Part shown: positions 33,661 through 40,557 of the stretch, piece by piece
Numbering within the stretch: the stretch's first letter is position 1
Layout: the number at the start of each line of letters is the position of its first letter
From: Mycobacterium marseillense
Lineage (GTDB): Bacteria; Actinomycetota; Actinomycetes; Mycobacteriales; Mycobacteriaceae
NCBI RefSeq assembly: GCF_010731675.1
Contig: NZ_AP022584.1
Span: 1,240,001-1,304,000, forward strand
DNA: 64,000 nt
Direction: 5' to 3'
Position numbers and translations under genes: made by a program
The notes under the pieces: model-generated
The model's database searches: none
The model's input: only the letters and a program-made list of their open reading frames with translations
What the model was told of the DNA's origin: nothing

Positions 33661-34023
33661 GGGATTTGACGCGAACAGCTGCCAACGGCTCGGCCGCGCG
33701 CATCGCCTGCCGGGTGAGTCCTCATGTGTCCGGGCCGATAGATCGAAGCCGCGAGCTGGTGTTGTCGTGCGAGCGGGCCGGCGTACCGATTACCGCCTGG
33801 GTAGAGGAATGCCAGCTCGGCCGCCCGCTATACCTCCGGTGGGTAGGGGTATTCGGTATGGGGGTGCAATTGTGCGCGTCAGCCCCTGCGGCCCGACTGC
33901 TGATATCGACTTTACCTGCGGCATTAGGGCCGCGAGCAGGCACACTCCTGACCCGGGCACAATGTGGTATCGGCCGCCCTACGTATGGCATACCCCCCTA
34001 TAGACAGGTACAGTTGAGACACT
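33661..34023. other. Upstream region of lpqS copy 3
   Basis: About 360 bp with several GGGTA/TACCC-type elements (33831-33864 and TACCCCCCTA at 33991-34000) and no credible gene. A plus-strand frame at 33651-34148 is unsupported. Confidence 0.45.
33831..33845. promoter_or_regulatory. CsoR/RicR-like copper box upstream of lpqS copy 3
   Basis: TACCTCCGGTGGGTA, a TACC...GGGTA inverted arrangement of 15 bp, followed directly by AGGGGTATTCGGTATGGGG. It lies 179 bp before the start; a second C-run at 33991 lies nearer. Confidence 0.45.
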
Positions 34024-34452
34024 ATGAGTCCCCGCGGCGCAGGCAGTTCGGTGCGGTTGCGCGCTGTCGTCGCGATCGCGGCTGCAGTGTGGCTGGTCCT
34101 CGGCGCCCTGGGGTGTGGGTTGGTGCATTTCGCGCCTCTCGCGTTTGACCCACCGCACGCCTTCGTGACATCGGCGGATGGCGGGTTTGGCACTGGCGGG
34201 CCCGGCATGCAGGCCGACCATGCTTCGCTTTACCGCGGCCTGGCCGCCAAATGCTCCAAGGTGTTCGGGGCTATGCCGGTGCCGGGGCCGGTTACCGCGC
34301 TGGTGGAACTCGGTCTCGCGGTCGCGGTGGTCGCCGTCGCAGGTTCGCGGGTCAAACTCGTCGTGCCGGTTGGGCGAGCCCCGCCCCGCGCAGCTGCCAT
34401 TGCCTTCACCGGTCGAGACCTCTTGACGCGGTTCTGCATAGCTCGCCGATGA
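34024..34452 (+). CDS. LpqS-like protein, copy 3
   Basis: 142 aa. N-terminal hydrophobic signal (VVAIAAAVWLVLGALGCGLVHFAPL) with a Cys at residue ~31 that could act as a lipobox cysteine. A Gly-rich middle (SADGGFGTGGPGM) and a second helix (ALVELGLAVAVVAVAG) follow, and the end is the LpqS signature GRDLLTRFCIARR. A TATAGA -10-like sequence lies ~20 bp upstream, giving a very short leader. Third LpqS-like copy in the window; probably copper-induced. Confidence 0.75.
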   Translation: MSPRGAGSSVRLRAVVAIAAAVWLVLGALGCGLVHFAPLAFDPPHAFVTSADGGFGTGGPGMQADHASLYRGLAAKCSKVFGAMPVPGPVTALVELGLAVAVVAVAGSRVKLVVPVGRAPPRAAAIAFTGRDLLTRFCIARR

Positions 34453-34700
34453 TCAGCCGGCGGCAGGCCATCGTGTTGCGCCACGACGGCCGGTGAACGC
34501 TCGCCCACCGTCACCAATCTCTGCCGCCCCTTCCGCTCGGATGAATGCCGGGCCAATGAACACGTCAATCCTGCCTGACTCTGTCTAGCCGAGTTGGGCG
34601 ACGCGGTTTCCGTCCCGCGGCGACCGCACCAGCGCCTTAACACACCGCAGCGGACGGGGTCAGCCCATGTCCGTAATCCCAAGTCTCCAAGGAGAAGTCC

Positions 34701-35000
34701 ATGTTCTCACTCACCGTCGCCCCGCAAATGTTGACGGCGGCGACCGGTAACCGGCTGGGCATCGGCTCGGCGATGAGCGCCGAAAACACGCCCGCGGCCG
34801 CACCGACGACCGGGGTGGTTCCCGCCGCCGCCGATGAGGTGTCGGCGTTGACGGCGCTGCAGTTTGCCGCGCACGCTCAGATGTATCAGGCCGTCAGCGC
34901 CCAAGCTGCGGCGATCTACGAATTGGTCGCGAAAACCCTTGGTGTCAGCGCTGATTCGTATGCGGTCACCGAGGCCGCCAACGCGGTCGCGGCCGGCTAA
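34701..35000 (+). CDS. PE-family protein
   Basis: 99-aa PE protein without a C-terminal extension. The family's helical hairpin is visible: SLTVAPQMLTAATGNRLGIGSAM, ADEVSALTALQFAAHAQMYQAVSAQAAAIYELVAKTLG. The conserved YxxxD/E-type secretion signal appears as YAVTEAANA. ATG 34701 follows CCAAGGAGAAG. It forms a pair with the PPE gene 18 bp downstream and would be secreted as a heterodimer by an ESX-5-type system encoded elsewhere. Confidence 0.92.
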   Translation: MFSLTVAPQMLTAATGNRLGIGSAMSAENTPAAAPTTGVVPAAADEVSALTALQFAAHAQMYQAVSAQAAAIYELVAKTLGVSADSYAVTEAANAVAAG

Positions 35001-35018
35001 GCATTCCGAGGTGAAATG

Positions 35019-36206
35019 ATGGATTTCGCTGCTTTGCCACCCGAAATCAACTCGGCAAGGATCTATGCCGGTCCGGGGCCGGGCTCGATGCTGGCCGCAG
35101 CGTCGGCCTGGGAAGGACTCGCCGAGCAGCTATATTCGGAGGCCGCTTCGTATTCCTCGGTGGTTTCAGGGCTGACGAGCGGACCGTGGCTGGGTCCGGC
35201 GTCGGCGGCGATGACCGCCGCGAGCGCCCCCTTCGTGGCGTGGATGGACACCACTGCCGCCACGGCACAGCTGACGGCTTCGCAGGCCATGGCGGCCGCG
35301 GCCGCCTATGAGGCGGCCTTTGCGATGACGGTGCCGCCACCAGTCATCGCGGCCAACCGCAGCCTGTTGATGTCGCTGATCGCGACCAACATCCTCGGGC
35401 AAAACACGCCCGCGATCGCGGCCACCGAGGCACAGTACGCGGCGATGTGGGCCCAGGACGTCGCCGCGATGTATGGCTACGCGGCCGCCTCGGCGAGTGC
35501 GTCGCTCCTGACCCAGTTCATCCCGCCGCAGCCCGCCAGCAACCCGGCCGGCCTGGCCGGACAGGGAACCGCGGTCGGCCAAGCTGTCGGAAGCTCGGCC
35601 AGCACCGACGCGCAGGCGGTCCTGTCACAGGTGACCTCCACGGTGCCGACGGCTCTGCAGCAGCTCGCGTCGCCGCTGTCGTCCACATCCGAGTCGTCCA
35701 CGGGGTCGCTGTCGTCGTTGAGTTCGTCGCTCAGTTCCATGAATCCGGCGTTGTCGATGACAAGTTCGGTTGGGTGGATATCGAGTTCGCTGCTCTCGAA
35801 CGCGAATCAGATGAAGAATTTGATGCCGGCCGTCACCGCCGCCAGCACCGCAGCTTCGGGACCGGGATTGACGGGCGCGCTCGCGTCCAGCGCGCTGGGA
35901 GCACCCGGCTCAGCAGGACTCGGCGGGGCAGCCGTGTCGGCGGGCGTGGGCCGGGCGGCCACGGTCGGGGCGTTGTCGGTGCCCCAAGCCTGGGCTTCGG
36001 CGGCCCCGGCAATGAGTCCTGCCGCGACGGCGCTGCCCAGCACCAGCCTGGCCACTGCCCCAGGAGCCACAACGGGGGCTCCCGCAAGCATGCTCGGCGC
36101 GCCGATGGCAACGATGGCCGGGCGCGGCATAGGCAACGTCGGCGAAACCGACCTCCGGTTCATGCCCCGCCTGACAGTGGTACCGCCCTCGGCGACCGTC
36201 GGATAA
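35019..36206 (+). CDS. PPE-family protein, PPE-SVP type
   Basis: 395 aa from ATG 35019; the ATG at 35016 leaves too little space to GAGGTG. The PPE domain ([20 protein letters not shown] ... WLGPASAAM) spans about 1-160 with the WxG-like turn, then a Ser-rich linker ([18 protein letters not shown]) and the PPE-SVP motif GALSVPQAW (~317). Ends with GRGIGNVGE and a short hydrophilic tail. Paired with the PE gene; PPE-SVP proteins are typical ESX-5 substrates. Confidence 0.94.
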   Translation: MDFAALPPEINSARIYAGPGPGSMLAAASAWEGLAEQLYSEAASYSSVVSGLTSGPWLGPASAAMTAASAPFVAWMDTTAATAQLTASQAMAAAAAYEAAFAMTVPPPVIAANRSLLMSLIATNILGQNTPAIAATEAQYAAMWAQDVAAMYGYAAASASASLLTQFIPPQPASNPAGLAGQGTAVGQAVGSSASTDAQAVLSQVTSTVPTALQQLASPLSSTSESSTGSLSSLSSSLSSMNPALSMTSSVGWISSSLLSNANQMKNLMPAVTAASTAASGPGLTGALASSALGAPGSAGLGGAAVSAGVGRAATVGALSVPQAWASAAPAMSPAATALPSTSLATAPGATTGAPASMLGAPMATMAGRGIGNVGETDLRFMPRLTVVPPSATVG

Positions 36207-36296
36207 CAAAGGAGAGCACCAATTCGTTTTGGCAGGCGGCCATGACGCCGGCCACGTCGAGCAAAACTGATGATTTCCAGGTAAGGAGACACTCCA

Positions 36297-36593
36297 ATGA
36301 CTGCACGCTTGATGACCGATCCGAACGAGATGCGATCCATGGCAGGCCGTTTCGACGTGCACGCCCAAACCGTCGAAGATGAAGCCCGCAAGATGTGGGG
36401 GTCCTCGCTGAACATTGCCGGTGCCGGATGGAGCGGGACCGCTCAGGCCGCGTCCTACGACACCATGGGCCAAACGAACACTGCGTTCCGCAACATCGTC
36501 ACCATGCTGCACGGGGTGCGCGACGGCCTGATCCGCGACGCCAACAACTACGAACAGCAAGAGCAAGCCTCACAGCAGATGCTAGGCAGTTAG
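36297..36593 (+). CDS. EsxM-like WXG100 protein (QILSS subfamily)
   Basis: 98-aa WXG100 protein. [22 protein letters not shown] turn in GAGWSGTAQ (~45), [25 protein letters not shown]. This is the EsxJ/K/M/P/W subfamily found as the first esx gene next to PE/PPE in ESX-5 loci and their duplicates. GTAAGGAGACACTCCA lies upstream. Expected to dimerise with the EsxN-like product, which here is frameshifted. Confidence 0.93.
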   Translation: MTARLMTDPNEMRSMAGRFDVHAQTVEDEARKMWGSSLNIAGAGWSGTAQAASYDTMGQTNTAFRNIVTMLHGVRDGLIRDANNYEQQEQASQQMLGS

Positions 36594-36604
36594 GAGAACC
36601 GACG

Positions 36605-36888
36605 ATGAGCATCAACTACCAATTCGGCGACGTCGACGCCCATGGCGCGCTGATCCGCGCCCAGGCCGCTTTCCTGGAGGCCGAGCATCAGGCCATCATC
36701 CGTGATGTGCTTGCCGCCGGGGACTTTTGGGGCGGTGCGGGTTCGGTGGCCTGCCAAGAGTTCATCACCCAGTTGGGCCGCAACTTCCAGGTCATCTACG
36801 AGCAAGCCAACGCCCATGGGCAAAAGTCCAAACTGCCGGGGCCAACATGGCCTCCACCGACAGCGCCGTTGGGTCCAGCTGGGCCTAA
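36605..36888 (+). pseudogene. EsxN-like WXG100 gene with a late frameshift
   Basis: MSINYQFGDVDAHGALIRAQAAFLEAEHQ, WXG turn GDFWGGAGS, and YEQANAHGQK match the EsxI/L/N/O/V subfamily. Just after AHGQK (about 36828) one base appears missing: the frame diverts to SKLPGPTWPPP and stays open to 37108, while the +1 frame reads AGANMASTDSAVGSSWA and stops at 36886-36888, the normal EsxN ending. The C-terminal helix end and tail, needed for secretion of the pair, are thus replaced. Product may be unstable. Confidence 0.8.
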
Positions 36889-37178
36889 CATCCACCCAGA
36901 GGCGCCAGCCGCACCTCGATCGAAAGAGCAAAGAGCCTGCACGACGCTGGGCCAGCCGAAATCAACTAGCCTGCAAGATGATTGGCGCTGCACAACCATT
37001 GCGAGTCAACTCCCAGACTGCTTCAGGTCGCCGGCGGCGGCGCGGCGGCCCGGACCCAGCAGGGCGGCGATCGGTTTCGGGGCGTCGTGGAGGCGTGGTA
37101 GGCCATAATCCGGGTGCACTGCGCATGTGGGGACGTGGACAAGACCCTGTGGCCTGCACGGGTGAAAGGAGTGCAGCG

Positions 37179-37523
37179 ATGTATGCCGGTGTGGCCTCGA
37201 CGCTGCTGGTATCCCTAGCGGGCGTCGCCGGCGCGTATGGGATGCACCGGCTCACGGCGGTGTGGGCGGCCGCGTTGACGTCGCTTCCCTTCCAGTCGGG
37301 GTGGCGGCCCGAGGAGCACGCGCTGTCCCGGTATCACGTGCGCTGGTATCCAGCGACACTGGTCTTTCTCGCTTTCGACGTCGAGATGCTGTTCATGTAC
37401 CCATGGGCCATGGTCGTCGCACAGATGGGCACCACCGCGATCGTCGAGATGTTCCTATTTTTGGCCGCGTTGTTCGTCGCGGTCGCGTGGGCGTGGCGGG
37501 AGGGCGCACTGCGATGGGTATGA
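37179..37523 (+). CDS. nuoA: NuoA-like membrane subunit
   Basis: 114 aa, three helices, with the NuoA signature FLAFDVEMLFMYPWA. The loop after TM1 reads PFQSGWRPE where NuoA normally has P-[YF]-E-[CS]-G, so the Glu is replaced by Gln. ATG 37179 follows GAAAGGAGTGCAGCG; a longer frame upstream is the tail of the esxN frameshift. First gene of an eight-gene operon without NADH-module subunits; the stop overlaps the next gene. Confidence 0.9.
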   Translation: MYAGVASTLLVSLAGVAGAYGMHRLTAVWAAALTSLPFQSGWRPEEHALSRYHVRWYPATLVFLAFDVEMLFMYPWAMVVAQMGTTAIVEMFLFLAALFVAVAWAWREGALRWV

Positions 37524-38758
37524 CCGCCGCCTTAACCCGAGCTGCTGTCCGCCGGGTCCACGTCCTGACCGTCGAGGTCCCAGGCGATTGGGTTCTGCGC
37601 GCAGCGGTGGAGCGCTGTGTCGCTGCTCGGGGCTGGTGTGCAGCGGTGTCCCCGGCGGACGCCGATGCACTAGCGGTATGCGGCATGCCCGGGTCCGAGT
37701 TGGGCGAAGTCGTCGAAAGGATCTGGGACCAACTGCCCGGCCCCCGTGTCCGCATCGACATTACTGACAAGGAGTCGATCGATTCTGCGCTGGACCGCGC
37801 AGGCGCGGAGCTGCTCGATTGCGGGCGACAACGAGACGACGCCCGTGATCGCGCACAATCGCCCCGCCCGGACCACAGTGGCCACCACGGCGGAACAGCC
37901 CATGGCGGCACGGATCACCGCGGCATGAACCACGGCGCAATGGACCACAATGGCCACCACGGCATGGACCACAGCGCGATGGAGCACGGCGACATGGACC
38001 ACCACAACATGGACCACGGCGCGATGGACCATAGTGGCCACCACGGCATGGACCACGGCGGCATGGAGATGGCACCCGCCGGCATTGCTCTGGCCGAAGG
38101 CGGAGAGGACCGCGATGGCCTCGAGATGGATGTCCTGCACTTGCGTCTCGGCCCGGTCCTCCCGCACTGGCCGGCGGGGTTGGTATTGCGGTGCTCATTG
38201 CAGGGAGACGTCCTCGCCGAGGCCGAGGCATGGATCGTCGATAACGACCATGAAAGCCGATATAAGGCCCCGCCGGAACGCACCGAATTGGTGGTGGCTG
38301 CCCGACAGTGCGACCACGTCGTCGATCTGCTGGAGTTGTCGGGGTGGCCGCGGGCGGCGGCCATAGCGCGGCAGGCGAGGGACCTGTTGCTGGGCGACTC
38401 TGACGTTGACCGAGCGCGGGAGCTGCTCGACGGCCTGCACAAGATGCTCGGCAAGTCCAGGTTGCTGCGCTGGTCGTTACGCGACCTCGCGCCGCTGACA
38501 TCTGAAAGTCTCGACCGTCATGAGCTGCCCGCGGCACTTGCCGGCGATACCTACGACCGGCTACTCACCCGAGTCGGTCTAGCGCGCACTCTGTTGCGAG
38601 AACCCTTAAATTCCAGTCTATTTGAACTTGACTCGACAAAGATAAGCGATGTGCTACCGGCCCTGGTGCGCGGCCTGGACATGGCCACTGCCCGCCTGGT
38701 AGTCGCCAGTCTCGGCATCGACACCGCGCGCGCAAACGAGAGCATCCCTCATGGGTGA
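37514..38758 (+). CDS. Unusual Nuo-operon protein with His/Met-rich repeat domain
   Basis: 414 aa, no membrane helix. Residues ~1-85 (VRRVHVLTVEVPGDWVLRAA ... LAVCGMPGSELGEVVERIWDQLPGPRVRIDI) look like a Rossmann-like half that could be a degenerate NuoB-like fold, without Fe-S cysteines. Residues ~118-190 are a repeat of MDH, HHGMDH and MDHGAMDHSGHHGMDHGGM type, with about 20 Met and over 25 His, ideal for Cu(I)/Cu(II) or Ni/Zn binding. Residues ~205-410 begin MDVLHLRLGPVLPHWPAGLVLRC, faintly like the start of NuoD, then become helical. It overlaps nuoA and nuoH and occupies the place of nuoB-G. A metal-buffering or docking subunit is possible; no known function is claimed. ATG 37514 follows GGGAGG; 37520 is the alternative. 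Confidence 0.75.
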   Translation: MGMTAALTRAAVRRVHVLTVEVPGDWVLRAAVERCVAARGWCAAVSPADADALAVCGMPGSELGEVVERIWDQLPGPRVRIDITDKESIDSALDRAGAELLDCGRQRDDARDRAQSPRPDHSGHHGGTAHGGTDHRGMNHGAMDHNGHHGMDHSAMEHGDMDHHNMDHGAMDHSGHHGMDHGGMEMAPAGIALAEGGEDRDGLEMDVLHLRLGPVLPHWPAGLVLRCSLQGDVLAEAEAWIVDNDHESRYKAPPERTELVVAARQCDHVVDLLELSGWPRAAAIARQARDLLLGDSDVDRARELLDGLHKMLGKSRLLRWSLRDLAPLTSESLDRHELPAALAGDTYDRLLTRVGLARTLLREPLNSSLFELDSTKISDVLPALVRGLDMATARLVVASLGIDTARANESIPHG

Positions 38759-39689
38759 CCCGACGGTTACGTCGGTGCCAGGCGTCTGGGCGCTCGGCGC
38801 CGCCGGGTTGCTCGGAGCACTCGGCCTCTATGCCGCCTCCCTCGATGGTGTGCTGACCGACCGCGGCAACGGTGTCCGCACGGGCGGAGCGGCCACACCG
38901 CTGTGGGAGGCGGCGCGGCTGATGCGGCAGCGTCGGCGCACCATCGTCGCGGCGGACGCGATGCTGTGGCGGGTCGGCGCCACGGGTCTGATCGTCGCCG
39001 CCATGTTGATGGTGACCGTGGTGCCGCTGGGCCGATGGACGCTGTTCGATCTCGATGTCGGCGTCGTGTGGTTCAACGCGATGGACGTGATGGTGTGGGC
39101 GCTGGTGTGGCTCGCCGGTTGGGGTCCGAATTCGGCGCATTCGCTGATCGGCGGCTACCGATTCCTGGCCCACGGCCTGGGCTATGAGCTCCCGCTCATG
39201 TTCGCGCTGGTCGCTCCGGCCATTGCAGCCCAAAGCCTGCGTGTCGGCGCGGTCGCCGCGGCTCAGCAGCAATTGTGGTTCGCGGTATGGATGCCAATCG
39301 CGTTTGTCGTCTATTGTCTTGGGGTAGCGGCCTTTTCGGTATGGGGCCCGTTCACGCCGGCGCTTGGCGCCGACGTCGCCGGCGGCGTGACCACGGAACT
39401 CTCCGGTGTGGACCGGCTAGTGTTCCACGCCGGGCGATACGCGCTGCTGGTCGCCGGTGCCGCGTTCGCCGTGCCGATGTTCCTCGGCGGCGGCGACGGA
39501 CCGTTGCTACCGGCTTGGTTGTGGGTGTTGCTCAAAACCGTTGTACTGCTGACGGTTTTGGTATGGCTGCGTAGACGGGTTCCCGTCTTTCGGCCGGAGA
39601 AGTTCATGGAGTTCGGCTGGGTGGTCCTGCTGCCGGCCGTCCTGTTGCAAGACCTGGTCGTGGCCATAATCGCTACTTGGAGGAGCTGA
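38751..39689 (+). CDS. nuoH: NuoH-like membrane subunit lacking the acidic quinone loop
   Basis: 312 aa, eight helices. NuoH landmarks: MRQRRRTIVAADAMLWRVG at TM1-TM2, HGLGYELPLMFALV in TM4, and C-terminal FRPEKFMEFGWVVLLPAVLL, matching NuoH's [LM]M...WK-x-L-P. The loop between TM5 and TM6, normally PFDLPEAESELVAG followed by HTEYSG, reads PFTPALGADVAGG followed by VTTELSG, so the Glu residues of the quinone-proton path are missing. Overlaps the preceding gene by 8 bp. Suggests a membrane module that does not handle quinone in the usual way. Confidence 0.88.
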   Translation: MGDPTVTSVPGVWALGAAGLLGALGLYAASLDGVLTDRGNGVRTGGAATPLWEAARLMRQRRRTIVAADAMLWRVGATGLIVAAMLMVTVVPLGRWTLFDLDVGVVWFNAMDVMVWALVWLAGWGPNSAHSLIGGYRFLAHGLGYELPLMFALVAPAIAAQSLRVGAVAAAQQQLWFAVWMPIAFVVYCLGVAAFSVWGPFTPALGADVAGGVTTELSGVDRLVFHAGRYALLVAGAAFAVPMFLGGGDGPLLPAWLWVLLKTVVLLTVLVWLRRRVPVFRPEKFMEFGWVVLLPAVLLQDLVVAIIATWRS

Positions 39690-39692
39690 TAC

Positions 39693-40256
39693 ATGATCGT
39701 CGACGTGGTCTTCTGGATCTGCGCGGCGATCGCCGTGCTCGCCGGTGCGGCCGTCTTCCGGGTGACCTCGATGGCGCGCGCCACGTATGCGCTGGCGGTG
39801 TCGTTCGTCGCCGTGGGTGTCGCGGTGCTGCTGCTGGCGCAGAACTACATCGGCGTGGTGACGATCTTGATGATGGTGATGGAGATGGCGGTGATGGCCG
39901 TCTATATGGTCATGTTCATGGGCATGAACCCGGCGCTGATGCCGATGAGCATGGTGCACGACAAGCGCCGGGCCCTCACCGCGGCCGTGGGCACCTTCGT
40001 TCTGCTGGCGACCGGGATCCTGCTGGTCGACTGGCCATCGCGGCGCGGTGCACCACCACGCGATGTCACCGTGGCGCTCGGGGAGGAGTTGATGGGACCG
40101 AAGATGCTCGCGATGGCCGTTATCAGCCCAATCATGGTGGCCACCATTGTGGCCGCGATTGTGTTGGCGGCCAAGCGGAGCCGTTACGACCGGTTCGGCG
40201 ATGACTTGAAACAACGTCCCGCCCGCGACCCGCAGCCGGGAGGTGTCGGGAGATGA
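39693..40256 (+). CDS. nuoJ: NuoJ-like membrane subunit, Met-rich
   Basis: 187 aa with about five helices, matching NuoJ: FRVTSMARATYALAVSFVAVGVAVLLLAQNYIGVVTIL. The following segment, normally VYVGAVMVLFLFVIML, is strikingly Met-rich: MMVMEMAVMAVYMVMFMGM then NPALMPMSMVH, 12 Met in about 30 residues. ATG 39693 comes 3 bp after nuoH; the stop overlaps nuoK (ATGA). Met-rich membrane segments can bind Cu(I), matching the neighbouring His/Met-rich protein; this is inference. Confidence 0.88.
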   Translation: MIVDVVFWICAAIAVLAGAAVFRVTSMARATYALAVSFVAVGVAVLLLAQNYIGVVTILMMVMEMAVMAVYMVMFMGMNPALMPMSMVHDKRRALTAAVGTFVLLATGILLVDWPSRRGAPPRDVTVALGEELMGPKMLAMAVISPIMVATIVAAIVLAAKRSRYDRFGDDLKQRPARDPQPGGVGR

Positions 40257-40555
40257 CCCTCGACACGGTGCTGCTGGTAGCGGCCGCGTTGTTCAGCATC
40301 GGACTCTACGGTGCGCTCTCCCAACAGGTCGTGGTGATGGTGATGATGGGTCTCGAGTTGATGATCAACGCGATCATCCTTGCCGCCGCGGGCTTTTGGT
40401 GGTTCCTCGCGCCGGCGCCCACCGGCCAGGTTTTGCTGCTGGTGATCATCGCGGCGATGACCGTGGAGATGGCGATGGGCTTCGCCGTCGCGACGCTGCT
40501 ACACCGCGACCACCGGGCCGACATGACCGATATGGCCGCCGAGCTGTCCGGCTGA
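40253..40555 (+). CDS. nuoK: NuoK-like membrane subunit
   Basis: 100 aa, three helices. The two conserved membrane glutamates are present, in MMGLELMINAIILAAAG (TM2) and AAMTVEMAMGFAVAT (TM3), so the proton path through this subunit looks intact. Starts in an ATGA overlap with nuoJ and is followed 2 bp later by nuoL. Usual length for the family. Confidence 0.93.
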   Translation: MTLDTVLLVAAALFSIGLYGALSQQVVVMVMMGLELMINAIILAAAGFWWFLAPAPTGQVLLLVIIAAMTVEMAMGFAVATLLHRDHRADMTDMAAELSG

Positions 40556-40557
40556 CC

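Noticed and set aside
36702..37523. 273-aa frame starting inside esxN and ending with nuoA
   Set aside because: Only the part from ATG 37179 with its own ribosome binding site matches NuoA; the rest is esxN-region read-through.
37871..38085. Repetitive DNA first considered as a CRISPR-like or tandem-repeat locus
   Set aside because: The repeat is in frame within an open gene and reflects the His/Met protein repeat; no spacer structure.
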